Source of the DNA: Thermothielavioides terrestris NRRL 8126
Lineage: Eukaryota > Ascomycota > Sordariomycetes > Sordariales > Chaetomiaceae
Assembly: GCF_000226115.1 (NCBI RefSeq)
Contig: NC_016461.1
Location: 2,666,001-2,730,000, forward strand
Length of the DNA stretch: 64,000 nt
Direction of reading: 5' to 3'
The notes under the pieces are model-generated. The model made no database searches. It was not told the origin of the DNA and saw only the letters and a list, made by a program, of their open reading frames with translations. Positions 1-10,716 of this stretch are shown one piece after another. The position numbers and the translations under genes are program-made. Within the stretch, counting starts at the first letter, position 1. Each line of letters begins with the position of its first letter.

Positions 1-70
1 CACCGAACACACACCTACATAAAAAAACTACCTTCGAAACTTCTGGGCGCTTTGCTCCAGAATCGCAGCT

Positions 71-2059
71 ATGAGCGCGGTTAAAAACCTCCGAGCCATG
101 TTTGAGCAAAAGGGGGAGACGAGCCCCCCAGACAGAGGCAGGTCGCCAGGTATTCCACCCGGTAAGGCATTTTGCCTTCCCGCCCTGCTTCCGGTGTAGC
201 GGCGCCCGCTCTGCGCGTGCACGCCCGCAGCGATTCAAGAGTCGCTATCCCGCAGTAGCTAATGCCAGCTTCTAGGATCCGAGTCACCCAGGCCCCTCTC
301 CAAGGTCCGAACGAGCTTCATCGCGATCGAGAAGGACGGTAGGATAGGCCTTCAGCGCGACGGAAGCCTTCAGCGCGACGGAAGCCTTCAGCGCGACGGA
401 AGCCAGGACTCGATCTCTGCGCTCCGGAAGGTTAGTGGCGAGAGCAACGTGACGACGCCCACCGCCGGGACCGAGAAATCGAATCCCTTCGATAACTTGA
501 CCAAGTCGCCTGCCAAGACCGGCCTCCAGACCCAGCCCATTCCCGAGTCCCCGCGAGCTGATATTGGAAGTAAAGATGCAGCTGTGCCTGGTCAGGACGC
601 GCAGGATGCCAAGCGAGCCGCTCCATCCGGCTCTGCCGCACAGTCGACGGCGCCAGCAGCGGATGGAGCCGCGGACAAAGAATCGTCTGGCGACGCAAAG
701 TCAACACAGGGCGAGGCGGGAAAGACAAGCGGGACAGCGAAGAAGGCAGAGCCAAAGGTGACCGCTGGGAAGGAGGCCGACAAGCCCGCCGCGCGCACAA
801 CGAAGTCTGCACCAAAGCCGCTCCTGGCGCCTTCAGCGAGCAAGTCCGCAGGGAAGCCAGAGAAGTCACCCACGGTGCACAAGGCTCCGAAGAGCCCTGC
901 CCCAGCGTCAGCCCACCCCCCTGCTGTTAAAAAGACGCCCGAAAAGAAGGCACAGCCGCCGGAAACGCCGGCCACGCCTCATACTACCGCTGCCTCCTCG
1001 AAACCCGCAGGCCCATCGTCCAGCAAGAAGCCGCAGCCGCTTCAGTCGTCCCCGGCAAGCACCGGGTTCGTCAAACCGAAACCCAAGTCTCCCACGCGTC
1101 CTGTCAAGCTTCCCCCAGGCTTAACCACGCACACCGCCTCGTCCGGCTCCAAGATCAACGCCCCGCGTCAGTCCCTGTCCCGCGCTAGCGAAACCCGCGC
1201 TAGCGGCACCTCCCTCCCCGGCGATTCCCACGGGCGCCCTGCCAGCCGAGCCAGCGCCTCGACCGCCGGCGGTGCCGCCCCCAAGCCGGCCCCGGTGAAG
1301 GCCCTGAAGAGGCAAAGCTCTACCATTAGCCGGCCTCGGCCGAGCCTGGGACCGCCGCCGAAGCAGCCCGCCAAGGATCACCCGCCGACCAAGCGGGAGA
1401 AGGAGATCGACCAGGGGTTCCTCGCCCGCATGATGCGGCCCACCCAGGCGTCGGCGTCCAAGGCGACGGAGAAGGTGGTGCTGACGAGCCCGCCCCGGAA
1501 ACCCGCGGCAGCGACGAAGAAGGCGGCTGCGGCGTCAAATCCTGCCAGGACAGCAGCTTCTAAGCCGACGGCGACTGCTACTGCTGCCTCTACGGCGAAG
1601 GCCCGGACCTCGACTGCGAAGGACGGCATCTCCGCGGACGCCGAGCGCGCCGCCGCGGCTAAGAACGCCGTCAAGACGACCAAAGCGGCTGAGGGCGAGG
1701 CCAGCTTGCCCGAGGAAGGCGACCGGAAGAGCGCCGCTGAGGTGGCGCCGAGTGCGGAGCAGAGCGAGACCGTCGAGCAGGCGGTTGCTGCTGCCGACCA
1801 CGCCGAGGACCACGCTGTGTTGCCTCCGGCCGAGGAAGCGGCTGCTGTTGCTGTTGAGGAGCCATCTGCGGAGGAGTCCAAGCCAGAATCAGTCCCCCCC
1901 CCGGTGGAGGAATCGGTTACTGATGGCCAGGATGGTACGGCAGAGGTTGACGAAGGAGGGCAGAAAGAGACCGAGGCCGCCGCTGCCGAGGCGGCTGCCG
2001 AGGCCGAGACAGCAGCGGCGGAAGAGAAGGGTGACGCAGCTGAGCCTACCGTTGCGTAG
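71..2059 (+). CDS. Disordered Ala/Pro/Lys/Ser-rich protein, conserved N-terminus
   Basis: Two exons, 71..149 and 276..2059, give 620 aa. The intron (150..275) starts GTATTC and ends CTAG and joins in phase 1. The start ATG at 71 opens MSAVKNLRAMFEQKGETSPP; after the splice the protein continues SESPRPLSKVRTSFIAIEK, a compact, basic and plausibly folded or binding segment of about 60 residues. Everything after residue about 90 is low complexity: Pro/Lys/Ser-rich to about residue 420, then Ala/Glu-rich to the end, so most of the chain should be disordered. No catalytic domain is visible. The large second exon has no ATG before the middle of the protein, so the short first exon is needed to start it. 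I believe similar N-termini occur in other ascomycete proteins, but I cannot name a function. An 18-bp triplication lies in exon 2. Confidence 0.72.
350..403 (+). repeat. 18-bp tandem triplication inside a CDS
   Basis: Three identical 18-bp units (350..367, 368..385, 386..403) lie in frame in the disordered-protein gene and encode LQRDGS three times in a row. The unit length is a multiple of three, so copy number can change without breaking the frame. Confidence 0.9.
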
Positions 2060-2530
2060 GCGACATAGTTTCGGATTCTTGACGGCCGCCAGCGGCAGGC
2101 TGCATTTCATCGATTCTTGTATTCTCCTTTTTAATCCCGCCTCCACTTTCAGAAGAGTTGGCATAGCGTTTGTTGGAGGATTTTGTATTTCATGATACCT
2201 GGTGGGAAAAAGGCGGGCTTTGTAAGCGGGGAGTTGGCGATGGAGCATGTAGGGTAGACTAGCTGTCACCACCAGGCGTCCTGTGCGTTTAAGGAATGCA
2301 ATTCTGCCTTTTGACAAGAAGATACAGCTGAATGCGCGGTACATATGATACATTTTCATGCCGGACATGAAGGCGCCTGATTTTTCCGTGGGGTCCCAGT
2401 GACCATTCTGCGTTTGTCGTAGCACGGTCTTCCCGTCCCCTCTTTGCCTGCCTGTCCGCCTGCCCCGGATCGTACAGCCCGCTCCGTCGACAACACCGCT
2501 CAATCAGAACAAACCCCATCCAAGCCCCGC
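2060..2530. other. Convergent intergenic spacer
   Basis: This spacer holds the 3' ends of two convergent genes. It has T-rich stretches after the upstream stop but no canonical AATAAA that I can point to and no further gene. Confidence 0.5.
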
Positions 2531-3022
2531 TCATGATGAAACCCGACATAGCGCGATCCCGCCAACCCTCCTGGCCAGCGCCTCCTGCAGCTCCAACACG
2601 CCGCGGTCCGTGCTCAGAAACATCAGCTCCCCGAGCTTCATCGGCTTGAGCATGCCGACGGGGAAGCCGCGAGCGAGCACTTGCAGCTCGTGCAGCCTGA
2701 CGCCCACGAGCCGGCTCGGCTTGGACACGGGCTTCACGTCCTTCAGCACCGGCTCGTTGTCCCAGTACTTGAGCCCGATCCAGAGGCGGCGCGTGGCCAC
2801 GTTGGCGTGCGTCACGGGCTCCTCCTCGGCCGCGGACAGCAGCGCCTCGGGCGCCGGCGGCCGCGGCCCGCCCCGCGTCACCGACGAGATCAGCCCCGCG
2901 CGCTGCAGCGCCAGCGCCAGCCGCAGGTTGTACTTGTTGTTCGGCAGCGAGGTCAGGCCGAGGCGCGCCCGCGAGGCGTTCTGCAGGTGGATGGCCGCGT
3001 TGATGAGGCCGTTGATGCCCAT
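2531..3022 (-). CDS. MRPS8: Mitochondrial small-subunit ribosomal protein uS8m
   Basis: Single exon, 163 aa. The protein begins MGINGLINAAIHLQNASRAR and reads through SLPNNKYNLRLALALQRAG, matching the N-terminal half of mitochondrial uS8 (helix for 16S-like rRNA binding). The C-terminal half has the uS8 signature: LWIGLKYWDNEPVL, then KPSRLVGVRLHELQ, then the FLSTDRGVLELQEA turn and a terminal GGIALCRV strand. Length fits fungal mitochondrial S8. The open frame extends 131 codons further upstream, but that part is Pro/Ser-rich with no similarity to the family, so the ATG at 3022 is preferred. It should bind mitochondrial small-subunit rRNA in the matrix. It is divergent from the gene starting at 4036. 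Confidence 0.9.
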   Translation of the reverse strand: MGINGLINAAIHLQNASRARLGLTSLPNNKYNLRLALALQRAGLISSVTRGGPRPPAPEALLSAAEEEPVTHANVATRRLWIGLKYWDNEPVLKDVKPVSKPSRLVGVRLHELQVLARGFPVGMLKPMKLGELMFLSTDRGVLELQEALARRVGGIALCRVSS

Positions 3023-4035
3023 TTTTTTCGGGGTAAAGGGGGAGGGAGAGTTCAGAGCTGAGAAGGGTTGGGAATCGAGGGATCGGAGGGTCGGTGGAGA
3101 TGAGGCTACGGCCTGGGAAGCGGAGATGTTGGCGTCCCCTTCGAGGGGGGCAAGAGGGAGGAAATTGTCGAGCGGCTTCCGGGGCGGAGGGATTATTGCT
3201 CGCTGGGGTGGTGGCTGGGTTAGCTTAGAGAGGGCATCGAGAATGCGATGGGACGACTTACTGGACGCAGCAAGAGATTCGCGCGACAGGACTTGGTGCC
3301 GCTGCCCGTGGGTGTGCCGTCGTCGCCCTTGAGCCAGACACGGCTTCAAAGTCGATTCGGCTCCTTCCGTCGCCAAGACGCGAATTTTCGGCCTGGCAGG
3401 ACAGGCACGCTGCAAGGGTTACTGCGCAGTAATCGAGCTTTGGAGAGAGTCCGTGCGTCGCTTTAGTTACAGTGACTTCCGTATGAACACACCAACTGCA
3501 AGAAGGTCCATACCCCGCCAGACCCTCCCCAGGTCACCCAGCTTCGTCCGAATTCCATTGGCCAGGGGACATCCCACATTTAAGCGCCCAGCAGCGCACC
3601 TCCTCCATTCCACCCCCAACTCTCCATGTCGCACGCGGCTGCGGCCGCTCAGATGCAGTATCGGTTCGAGGGGCCAGACGAGGGTAGGATCTGCATATGC
3701 TTGGGACAGCTGATTTGATGACGAGTGTGCCGTTGACTGCGCGGGGCACGCCCAATGGAAGCCCCGAGTGAAGGTGCATGCATGCAGCGACTGGAGGCCC
3801 AGCAGCTCCCTACACTAACCGTCACACAAGAACACATATACGCTCGGGAGTCCCCTCGGCGATTTTCTGGCTTGCATTCTCCCCTCGTGATCATTGTGAT
3901 TCCTGATTCCTGTTGAAGCTGAGGAAAACTCAGGAGGCCCAGCGTTGCTAGGTTCGCCTCTTTCTCTGGACTCCCTGGGGCAAGTCGTCCACCAGCGTTT
4001 CCACCTCCCGCAGCCTGTAGAGCACGGGCGCAAAG
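3023..4035. other. Divergent intergenic region between uS8m and a conserved gene
   Basis: About 1 kb, presumably both promoters. No TATA box or strong repeat stands out. Short open frames here lack any recognisable motif. Confidence 0.5.
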
Positions 4036-5481
4036 ATGGCCGCCCGGCCGGGTGAGGAGAATGTAGCCACGCTGTGAGTGCCGTCCGCGCGTGCTCCGGA
4101 CCCGAAGATAGAGGTGGGTCTGACAGCGCGTCTGAAGCTACGGAGACATCCATTATTTCTACGGCCCGCCGACGGACAACCCGCCTCACCACCGCTTCGA
4201 CAAGGGCTCGTACGTCTACCTGTTCGAAGATGCGAATAAAGGACGCGCGCGCCTCGAGATTGCGAACCACCCGGGGACGGACGCCCAGGACGCGTTCGAT
4301 GGCTGTAAGCACTGCCTTGCTCCGAGAGGAAGCGAGTGGGCTGACGGGAGACGATGATGCCGCCAGACCTCGACAAGGTCCGCCTCCGGTACTCGTACAA
4401 GCACACCTGCTTGGTGAGCCTTACCGTCGGCGAGGTCGAAGGCCACGACGAGTGGCATCTGCCGACCTACGACCCTCACAACCAGAACAAATACCACTAC
4501 AAGCTCCACTCGCTCGACATCTACTTCTGGACCCCACAGGACGCCGTGCAGTTCGTCAATGGCATCAGGCGCGTCTTGCCGCCGGCGCAATGCGAGGTCC
4601 TCGACGAGCCCGGGCCGCCGCCTCGCCATTCGGCCGAGGTGAGCTCCGTCGTGCAGAAACTGGAAAAGGCCGTCATCTCCGACCCCGGCTCCGTCCAGGC
4701 GACCCCGGCTAGCATGCAGCCCAACAACGGCGCGACACCGGCCTTCGCCGGCCCTCCTGTTTCCGCCGTCGCCAGCAACGGAGACGCGTCCCCGCCTCCG
4801 CCCCCTCCCCAGTACACCACCTTCTCCTACAATCCGGCTGCGCCACCCGCCCCAGAGCAGGTCCGGCACCGCGAGAAGACACCGCCTCCCGAAGACGGCG
4901 TCGCGAACCCCCTCCAGCAGACGCTCGCGCGTGATGCCTCGACGCCCTTCTCGCCGGGCCTCCTGCCGAGCGGCATGGGCCCGCTCAGCCCCGGCGTCCC
5001 GCCGCCGAACATCCAACACCCGCCCGGCGCCCCTACCTTTCCCGGACCGCCCCAGCACAGCGTCACCTCGCCCGGTTTCGCGCCGCAGGGATTCGGCTCG
5101 CTGGGCGGGCAGGCGATGGGCGGCGTCCAACACCCCGGCGTCCCCCGCACCGGGACCATGCCGGCGCCCGGAATCGGAAGTCCGCTGGCTAGCCCCGGAC
5201 TGGCGAGCCCGTACGGCGTCGGCACATTCCCCCCCGGACATGCGCCGTACACACCCGGCGTAACGCATACGCCGACGCCGCCCGCCGCTGCGGTCGGCTT
5301 GGCTTCCCCGCCGGGGCAGGCGCCGCAGCAGAACGAATATGCGGTGCACCAGCAGTTCTACATCCCCGAGAGTCAGTACAAGCCGAAGCAGGAGGTCCGG
5401 GGTAAGCTTGAGGAAAATGCGGCCAGGCTTGAGAGGGGCGTGACGGGGATGCTGAAGAAGTTTGAAAAGAAGTTTGGGTGA
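4036..5481 (+). CDS. Conserved fungal protein with Pro/Gly-rich tail
   Basis: Exons 4036..4073, 4138..4304 and 4367..5481 give 439 aa. The introns (64 and 62 bp) begin GTGAGT and GTAAGC and end GAAG and CCAG. The first intron has a CTGAC branch site 14 nt before its acceptor. The first 160 residues look folded: YFYGPPTDNPPHHRFDKGSY, then FEDANKGRARLEIANH, then LDKVRLRYSYKHTCLVSLTV and KYHYKLHSLDIYFWTP followed by a VNGIRRVLP helix. The middle (about 165-390) is Pro/Gly/Ser-rich and disordered. The last 50 residues (SQYKPKQEVRGKLEENAARL onward) form a basic amphipathic helix. I have a recollection that homologues are labelled RNA recognition motif-containing, but no RNP1 or RNP2 motif is visible, so I leave the function open. 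Confidence 0.8.
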
Positions 5482-5940
5482 GCCGAGTTGTTCTTGGATA
5501 TTTGACTTCAGATCATGAAGTATCCGTACTGGAATGACGGGCTCGATAAGTGTCGTTCTCGAAGTCGTGCTCATCCGGTTCGACTGTGCGCAGATAAATG
5601 GTAGAGTAGTAGATGTACGTGAGTTCAATCTCTATGAGGTACTTTTTTTTTGACCGAGTTCTTCCCGCCCAACTCCCTGTAAATGCATCCAACGACAATC
5701 GGCTCTGCCTGCAACCCAGGTGCTCTAGCCTGGGACGGGCCTCCCTCGGAATCCTGCGGATGAACGTGCCATCCAGCTCAGCATCCGAGAAACCTTGAGT
5801 TGAACAGCCTAATCTTCGCAGCTGCCCCGGAGTGTCCGGCCAGCGGTGGCTCTTAGCTTCCGCAAGGCGCGCCCAACCCAGCAACGCCGATCTTCCAGCG
5901 GCGACCAGCGCCGAGTGGTCATCGAGTCCTTCTAGCTCCC
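5482..5940. other. Convergent intergenic spacer
   Basis: The spacer lies between the 3' ends of two convergent genes and contains a T9 run near 5643. No gene seen. Confidence 0.5.
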
Positions 5941-6903
5941 TCACCAAGCAAGCGCCTCCCGTTCCCTCCCAGCCGGCCGGTTCTCTCGCTCCCTCCGCAT
6001 CCTCCCTTCCCGCTCCTGCTCGGCCTCTTCCTCGTCCCTCCTCGCCTCGCCAACCTCGTCCTTCAACACCTCCCAGTCCACCCCATACCTCGCCGCCTCG
6101 GCCCTCACAATCCCGCTCCACTTCCTCAACAGCGGATGCGCCTCCGCCACATCCGCAAACACCACCAACCCCTCCATCCCACTGCCCGCCTCCCCAAACC
6201 CACCACCACCACCACCACCACCACCAACACCACCATTACTCCCGTTAACCCCCTCCCCACTAGCCCCGCCAGCAGACGCAACAGGATACCGCCACGTGCC
6301 GTCCGCAGCCCAGTACTCGCCGGCAAACACCCCCCGAACACTCAACTCGGCCCGCGCCTCGGCAAGCAGCGCCGCGAGCCTCCGCGCCTCGGCCTCGCCC
6401 TGGCGGTAGCGCGGCCCGTCGCGGTGCGGCGACAGCGCGAGCGAGTGCAGCCCGACGGCGGCGGCCAGCCCCTCCAGCACGCCGAGCAGCTGGCCGGCGC
6501 GGGCGCCGACGGTCGCGCCCAGCCCGTAGCCCTCGTCGAAGCCGGCCTGCGCGGTGCGCGCCTTGGCCGCCGCGATGCCGTCGCGGTAGCCTGCTGTGCG
6601 GTGCGCGTGGGACAGGCGCGGGATGTCGCTTACTAGGCCTGGGGATTGGTGCGGGGGGTGGTGGTGGTGAGGGTGAGGGTGAGAGTGAGAGTGAAGCTGG
6701 GGCTGGGTCTGGGGGTAGGGGTAGGTTTGATAGGTGGCGGCGGCGTCGTCGTCAACCCAGATGTCGGATAGGGTGTCGTTTTGGTGGTCATCGTGGTGTT
6801 GCTGGGTTTGAAGGCTGTTTTCGTCTGGGGTGGGCGTGTGCGAGGTCATGGTGAGGAAAATGTCCGGGTCTCGGTCTTGAGGGTTGGCGTGGCGGAGGAG
6901 CAT
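5941..6903 (-). CDS. YAE1: Yae1-family protein (deca-GX3 motif)
   Basis: Single exon, 320 aa from ATG 6903; a second in-frame ATG lies 18 codons later and could be the true start. The hallmark is the Gly-periodic helix at about residues 107-145 (YRDGIAAAKARTAQAGFDEG, then YGLGATVGARAGQLLGVLEG), the deca-GX3 array of Yae1/Lto1 proteins. In yeast, Yae1 with Lto1 is the adaptor that targets cytosolic Fe-S assembly to the ABC protein Rli1/ABCE1, so a cytosolic role in ribosome maturation is expected. The N-terminus contains a His-rich run, and a poly-Gly stretch of about ten residues interrupts the C-terminal half; both come from simple repeats. The C-terminus is Glu/Arg-rich and helical. Longer than yeast Yae1, as usual in filamentous fungi. 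Confidence 0.82.
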   Translation of the reverse strand: MLLRHANPQDRDPDIFLTMTSHTPTPDENSLQTQQHHDDHQNDTLSDIWVDDDAAATYQTYPYPQTQPQLHSHSHPHPHHHHPPHQSPGLVSDIPRLSHAHRTAGYRDGIAAAKARTAQAGFDEGYGLGATVGARAGQLLGVLEGLAAAVGLHSLALSPHRDGPRYRQGEAEARRLAALLAEARAELSVRGVFAGEYWAADGTWRYPVASAGGASGEGVNGSNGGVGGGGGGGGGFGEAGSGMEGLVVFADVAEAHPLLRKWSGIVRAEAARYGVDWEVLKDEVGEARRDEEEAEQEREGRMRRERENRPAGREREALAW

Positions 6904-8301
6904 ATTTCAAGCCGAGGCCGAGGTATTTGACGGGATTTGAATAAATAATGCACTTTTGTGGGTGTTGGTTCAGGAGTGCTGGCCAGTTGGTGAGAGTGTT
7001 GATTGCGGGTTGAAGGATTGATCAATGAGGCCGCAAGCAGTGAAAAGCTCGAACAACGGGTGACAAATCGGGCAACTCAACCCTAACCCACAACGCTCCA
7101 TACCCACTTAGCGTTGAGTCTCCGTTTGCATCGAGACGCCGGTTTCGCTCAGCTTCAGATTCGACGATGGGAAGGCGAAGAAAGTGGAAGAAGAGTGGTT
7201 CGCTGCATGAAAGGACGAGGGCTCTGTGAAGGTCAATGCCAAGCCATCACCACCTCCCTTGGTGATAAATACAGGGGGCCATTTCAGGGGTTATCATCAC
7301 CGCTCATCTCTTGTCCAGCCGCCACCGGAACGACACTGTGAAAATCAGCCCAGGAAAAGAAAGGCAAGGTTCCTTAATAACTTCCGTGGCAAAGGGAAAG
7401 CAGATTGAACAAGCTCGATCCCAGCATTTCTGCACCTGGCGCCGACTCCGCCGAGAGGCTGGAGTTCAGAACGAAGGCGAGGAGGCTGAGAACAAGCGGA
7501 ACAACGACGGCAGTTAAGACTAGCCTCGTCCCCCCGGGCTCTTGAGCGACATGCCAGGCGCTGGCTATTCGTGGGTTCAAGCAGCCGGCGCTTTTACTCA
7601 CATTCAAACGGCGGGGAGCCGAGCACTACGTCATTATCCAGCCGGTGTGAATAGCATCGCATGTTCTGTTGATTCTCATGATCGTTTCCTTAGTTCCTAT
7701 GGCAACTTCGAAGTTCAGAAAAATCAGCCACCTCAACAACAAAGGCGCCCAGTGATCGGAAACGGCAAGCGGAAACCGGCATGTAGTGTAATTTCGTACC
7801 TGTACTGTACATACGTCATACATTACGGAATGGGAGGATCTGTCAAATAAGACCCACTTGCCCATTTAGGTATCCGAAACTGTCTCCAGGAGGCGGGGCG
7901 GCAGTCGACGGATGCGGCAGGGGCATTGCAGTCAGAGTTCCAATGACGAAGGTTAGTACTTCCTGGGCCTCTTCCAGGGGAGCCTTATTCAACGGTGCCA
8001 GGCTATGTCGCTGGGACAAGTGTCGGCTTGGGGGAAGGGGAGCGGGCGGCATATCCATGTGGATTTTGTTAAGCCTGCTACAGTCTCGTGTGCCTACCAT
8101 GTACTCCGTAATGTGGTACGCAATATTTAGCGCGTATTCGCTGGTTATTACACTATCTTTCAGGAATTGTTTGCGGGCGCTAATCCAACTGTCTCGCAAT
8201 TCCGTACTACCGCGCCTCGCTCTCTGCATCGTTGACATCGTTCATCACCAGGCCGCACTGAGAGAGGATGCAATGCGCACGCGGAGTGACGAAATTCGAC
8301 T
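6904..8301. other. Gene-free stretch
   Basis: About 1.4 kb between the YAE1 start and the end of the quinone-reductase gene. It includes the YAE1 promoter. Open frames are short and motif-free. One TACTCCGTA 9-mer lies at 8102..8110. Confidence 0.45.
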
Positions 8302-9336
8302 CTATAGTATCGCACACTTATTTGGCAGGCCGCATGGCCCCTCCTTGGTATCCTTCACGGGACTTGGCTGCTCTTTGCTTCCCTGTTCCTTCGATCTCCC
8401 CTCCTTCGGCGCGGCAGCAGCCGTGGCTGCCTGGGAACCTCCCTCCGTCCCGCCTTCCGACCGCGGATTAGCGACAGGACCCGCGCGTGCCTCGGTCCCT
8501 TCAGGCGGGCAGTCACGCACCGAGAGACTTCTTCACCGTGTTGTAGAACCACTCGCCCTGGATGGTCGCCAGCTCCTTCTCCTTGTCGCTGGGCTGCCGG
8601 CTGCCATCGGCGCCCGCGAACGTGCCCGCGCCCCAGGCACTGCCGCCACGCAGCTCGCTCAGGTCGGTGAGGATGCCGAACGCCTTGGCGTAGCCGAGCG
8701 GCACGTAGATGATGCCGTGGTGGGCGAGCGTGCTCATGATGGCGAGCGCCGTCGACTCCTGGCCGCCACCGGCGCTGGCGGTCGAGATGAACACGCCGGC
8801 GTACTTGCCGTAGAAGCCGCCCGTGGCCCACTGCTTGCCCGTCTTGTCCCAGAAGGCCTTCCACTGCGCGGGGAAGTTGCCATACCGCGTCGGCACGCCC
8901 AGCAGGAACCCGTCGTACTTCTCCAGCTCGCTGGGGTCCTCGAGGACGGGGATGTCAGTCGGCTTGGCGGGGGCGTGCATCTTGTCCAGCACGTCCTGGG
9001 GCAGCGTCTCGGGGACCCTGGTGTGATGATCCGCGTGATCAGCCTGTGCTCTCTGTTTCTGTCTGCGCTCGCCGTGCGACCCAAGCCGAAACAAACTGAA
9101 ACCTACTGGAAGAGATCAGCAGTGCCGCCGGCCTTCTCGATACCCGCCTTCTCGGCCTCGGCAAGCTGCCGAATATGGCCGTACATCGAGTACTGCTCTT
9201 GTCAGCTACCCGTTGTCCAGGAGCTCGCTCATGACGGCTGGTGGCCAAACGCCCAGTGGCAATCGACGTGCGGCATGGGAGAAGGACCGAAATGGAGGTT
9301 GGGACCTACAAAGACGATTGCGATCTTGGGAGCCAT
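8302..9336 (-). CDS. Flavodoxin-like NAD(P)H:quinone oxidoreductase (WrbA/Pst2/Ycp4 family) with CaaX tail
   Basis: Four exons on the minus strand: 9336..9310, 9192..9107, 9017..8521, 8453..8302, giving 253 aa. It reads [23 protein letters not shown], the FMN phosphate-binding start of WrbA-type flavodoxins, then [20 protein letters not shown] and [18 protein letters not shown], both classic for the family. It should reduce quinones by two electrons with FMN. Without the last splice the protein would stop at KKSLGA (stop at 8513..8515). A 67-bp intron (8520..8454; GTGCGT, CTAAT branch, AG) instead joins a fourth exon that ends [15 protein letters not shown] is a CaaX box of the geranylgeranyl type, with a second Cys nearby for palmitoylation, which would place the enzyme on a membrane. 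The large opposite-strand frame over this locus is a shadow. Confidence 0.85.
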
Positions 9337-10716
9337 GCTGTACAGTGGTGTGTTGTCCCTGGGAATGTGGAATTGGACGCTCAAGGCTGTTTGCGGTCGT
9401 CTAGTGCGGTTGCGTTTGGAAGATGGAATGGGACTGCTTCACTCTCCAGCGAAGAAAGAGGGGTGCCAATTGCTCTATATACAGGTGGGTGTCTTTACGA
9501 GCCGGGACCTTGGCAGCTACGGGCCGGCAAGCTCCCGCCGCGCAGATCCGTCGCCGGGCAGGCTCAACGTCGTGGCCGCACCTGCTTGCATTCGTCATGA
9601 TCTAATAATCCTCGTCAAATCAATCACCAGCAGCCTGGATCTCGGCCGAGCAGGGGCCGCGCAGCGCCAGGGGGTCCGGTGGTTGAGGAATGCCCAATCC
9701 AAGTTCTAGTCCTTGTCTGCAAATGTCCCTGCAAGGACACCCGCGGCGACGAGATGCACTGTGATACCACAGCTCCACAGTCGCCGCTTTTCCGAAACAT
9801 GACAGCCATGACCGCCACCGCGTGCATCCGAAGTCAGTGAAGTGTACGATGTACGTACCGCTCTAAGTCGTTCGGACGATGCCGAGCAGACGGGATGACG
9901 GTTTCCCTGGGCTTCGACAACCCCTCATACCCCACTATCCTCCGCTTCTGTGGCCAGGCTCCAGTCTATCAAATTGCTGAGTCAGGGCTTACAGCAACTG
10001 AAGCAGTTGCTCGCCGCAGAGCACGACTCGCCTCAAGTTGGCCCAAGCACTGCTCGCCATTGCTCTGGGGCGGGGGTCCCAGCCTTAGTCAACCTGACAA
10101 AGCGTCGCTGATTTGATCAGTAGTTCATGCGTCTCACGGCACGCCGCGGTCGACGACACAAGTTCTGCGCAAGGCAAAGCTGGAGCTTGCGCCAAGGGAC
10201 TATCGAACGAACTCGTGTAAGTACTGACAATGCAGCGTCCTGCAGCAGTTTCGTTTCGTAACATGGTCTCGCAGCTGCATCCGGTCGCGCGGGGGACGCT
10301 TCCCTGGAGGGCCGGACGGTCAAGAAGACTACGAGACCCTCCCTCCTACCGAAGACTCGCAGATCCATTGTTCGAGGCTGCCAAACGATAGCTCGCTGAC
10401 ACGAGTGCTTGGTGTCTCCGCGAACATGCTGGGTCCTTGTCTCGCGTAACACTTTCGCCCATGCAAGGAAGGGCTCACTCACCGGATTCGGAGACTGGCC
10501 CTGCTGCCTGGTTCTCGGAACAAACTTCGCATCTTCCTAGGTTGAGTGGAACAAGCATGTTCCATTATCAGACACTGCTGTGTACTATCTGTCTATGGAT
10601 GCCATGTCTAAGTCTTTTAGCCCAGCCTTCGCCAACCCTCAACGCCTACCCCTACATGCCGCAAGCAATGCCGATGTGTTCGATGTGTCAAAAGGTAAAA
10701 AGTACGAGAACGTCCG
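9337..10716. other. Gene-free stretch
   Basis: About 1.4 kb upstream of the quinone-reductase start, reaching the 3' end of the next permease. No recognisable gene, RNA or repeat seen. Confidence 0.45.

Noticed and set aside
3023..3415. N-terminal extension of uS8m by 131 codons
   Set aside because: The added residues are Pro/Ser/Arg-rich and do not match the family; the internal ATG gives the usual length.
3948..4406. Minus-strand frame reading PGRAAIFAPVLYRLREVE, which looks protein-like
   Set aside because: It overlaps the well-supported first exon of the plus-strand gene at 4036 and has no support from splicing or family motifs.
7943..9709. 588-codon plus-strand frame
   Set aside because: It is antisense to the quinone-reductase exons, whose splices and motifs are consistent; long antisense frames are common in GC-rich codons.
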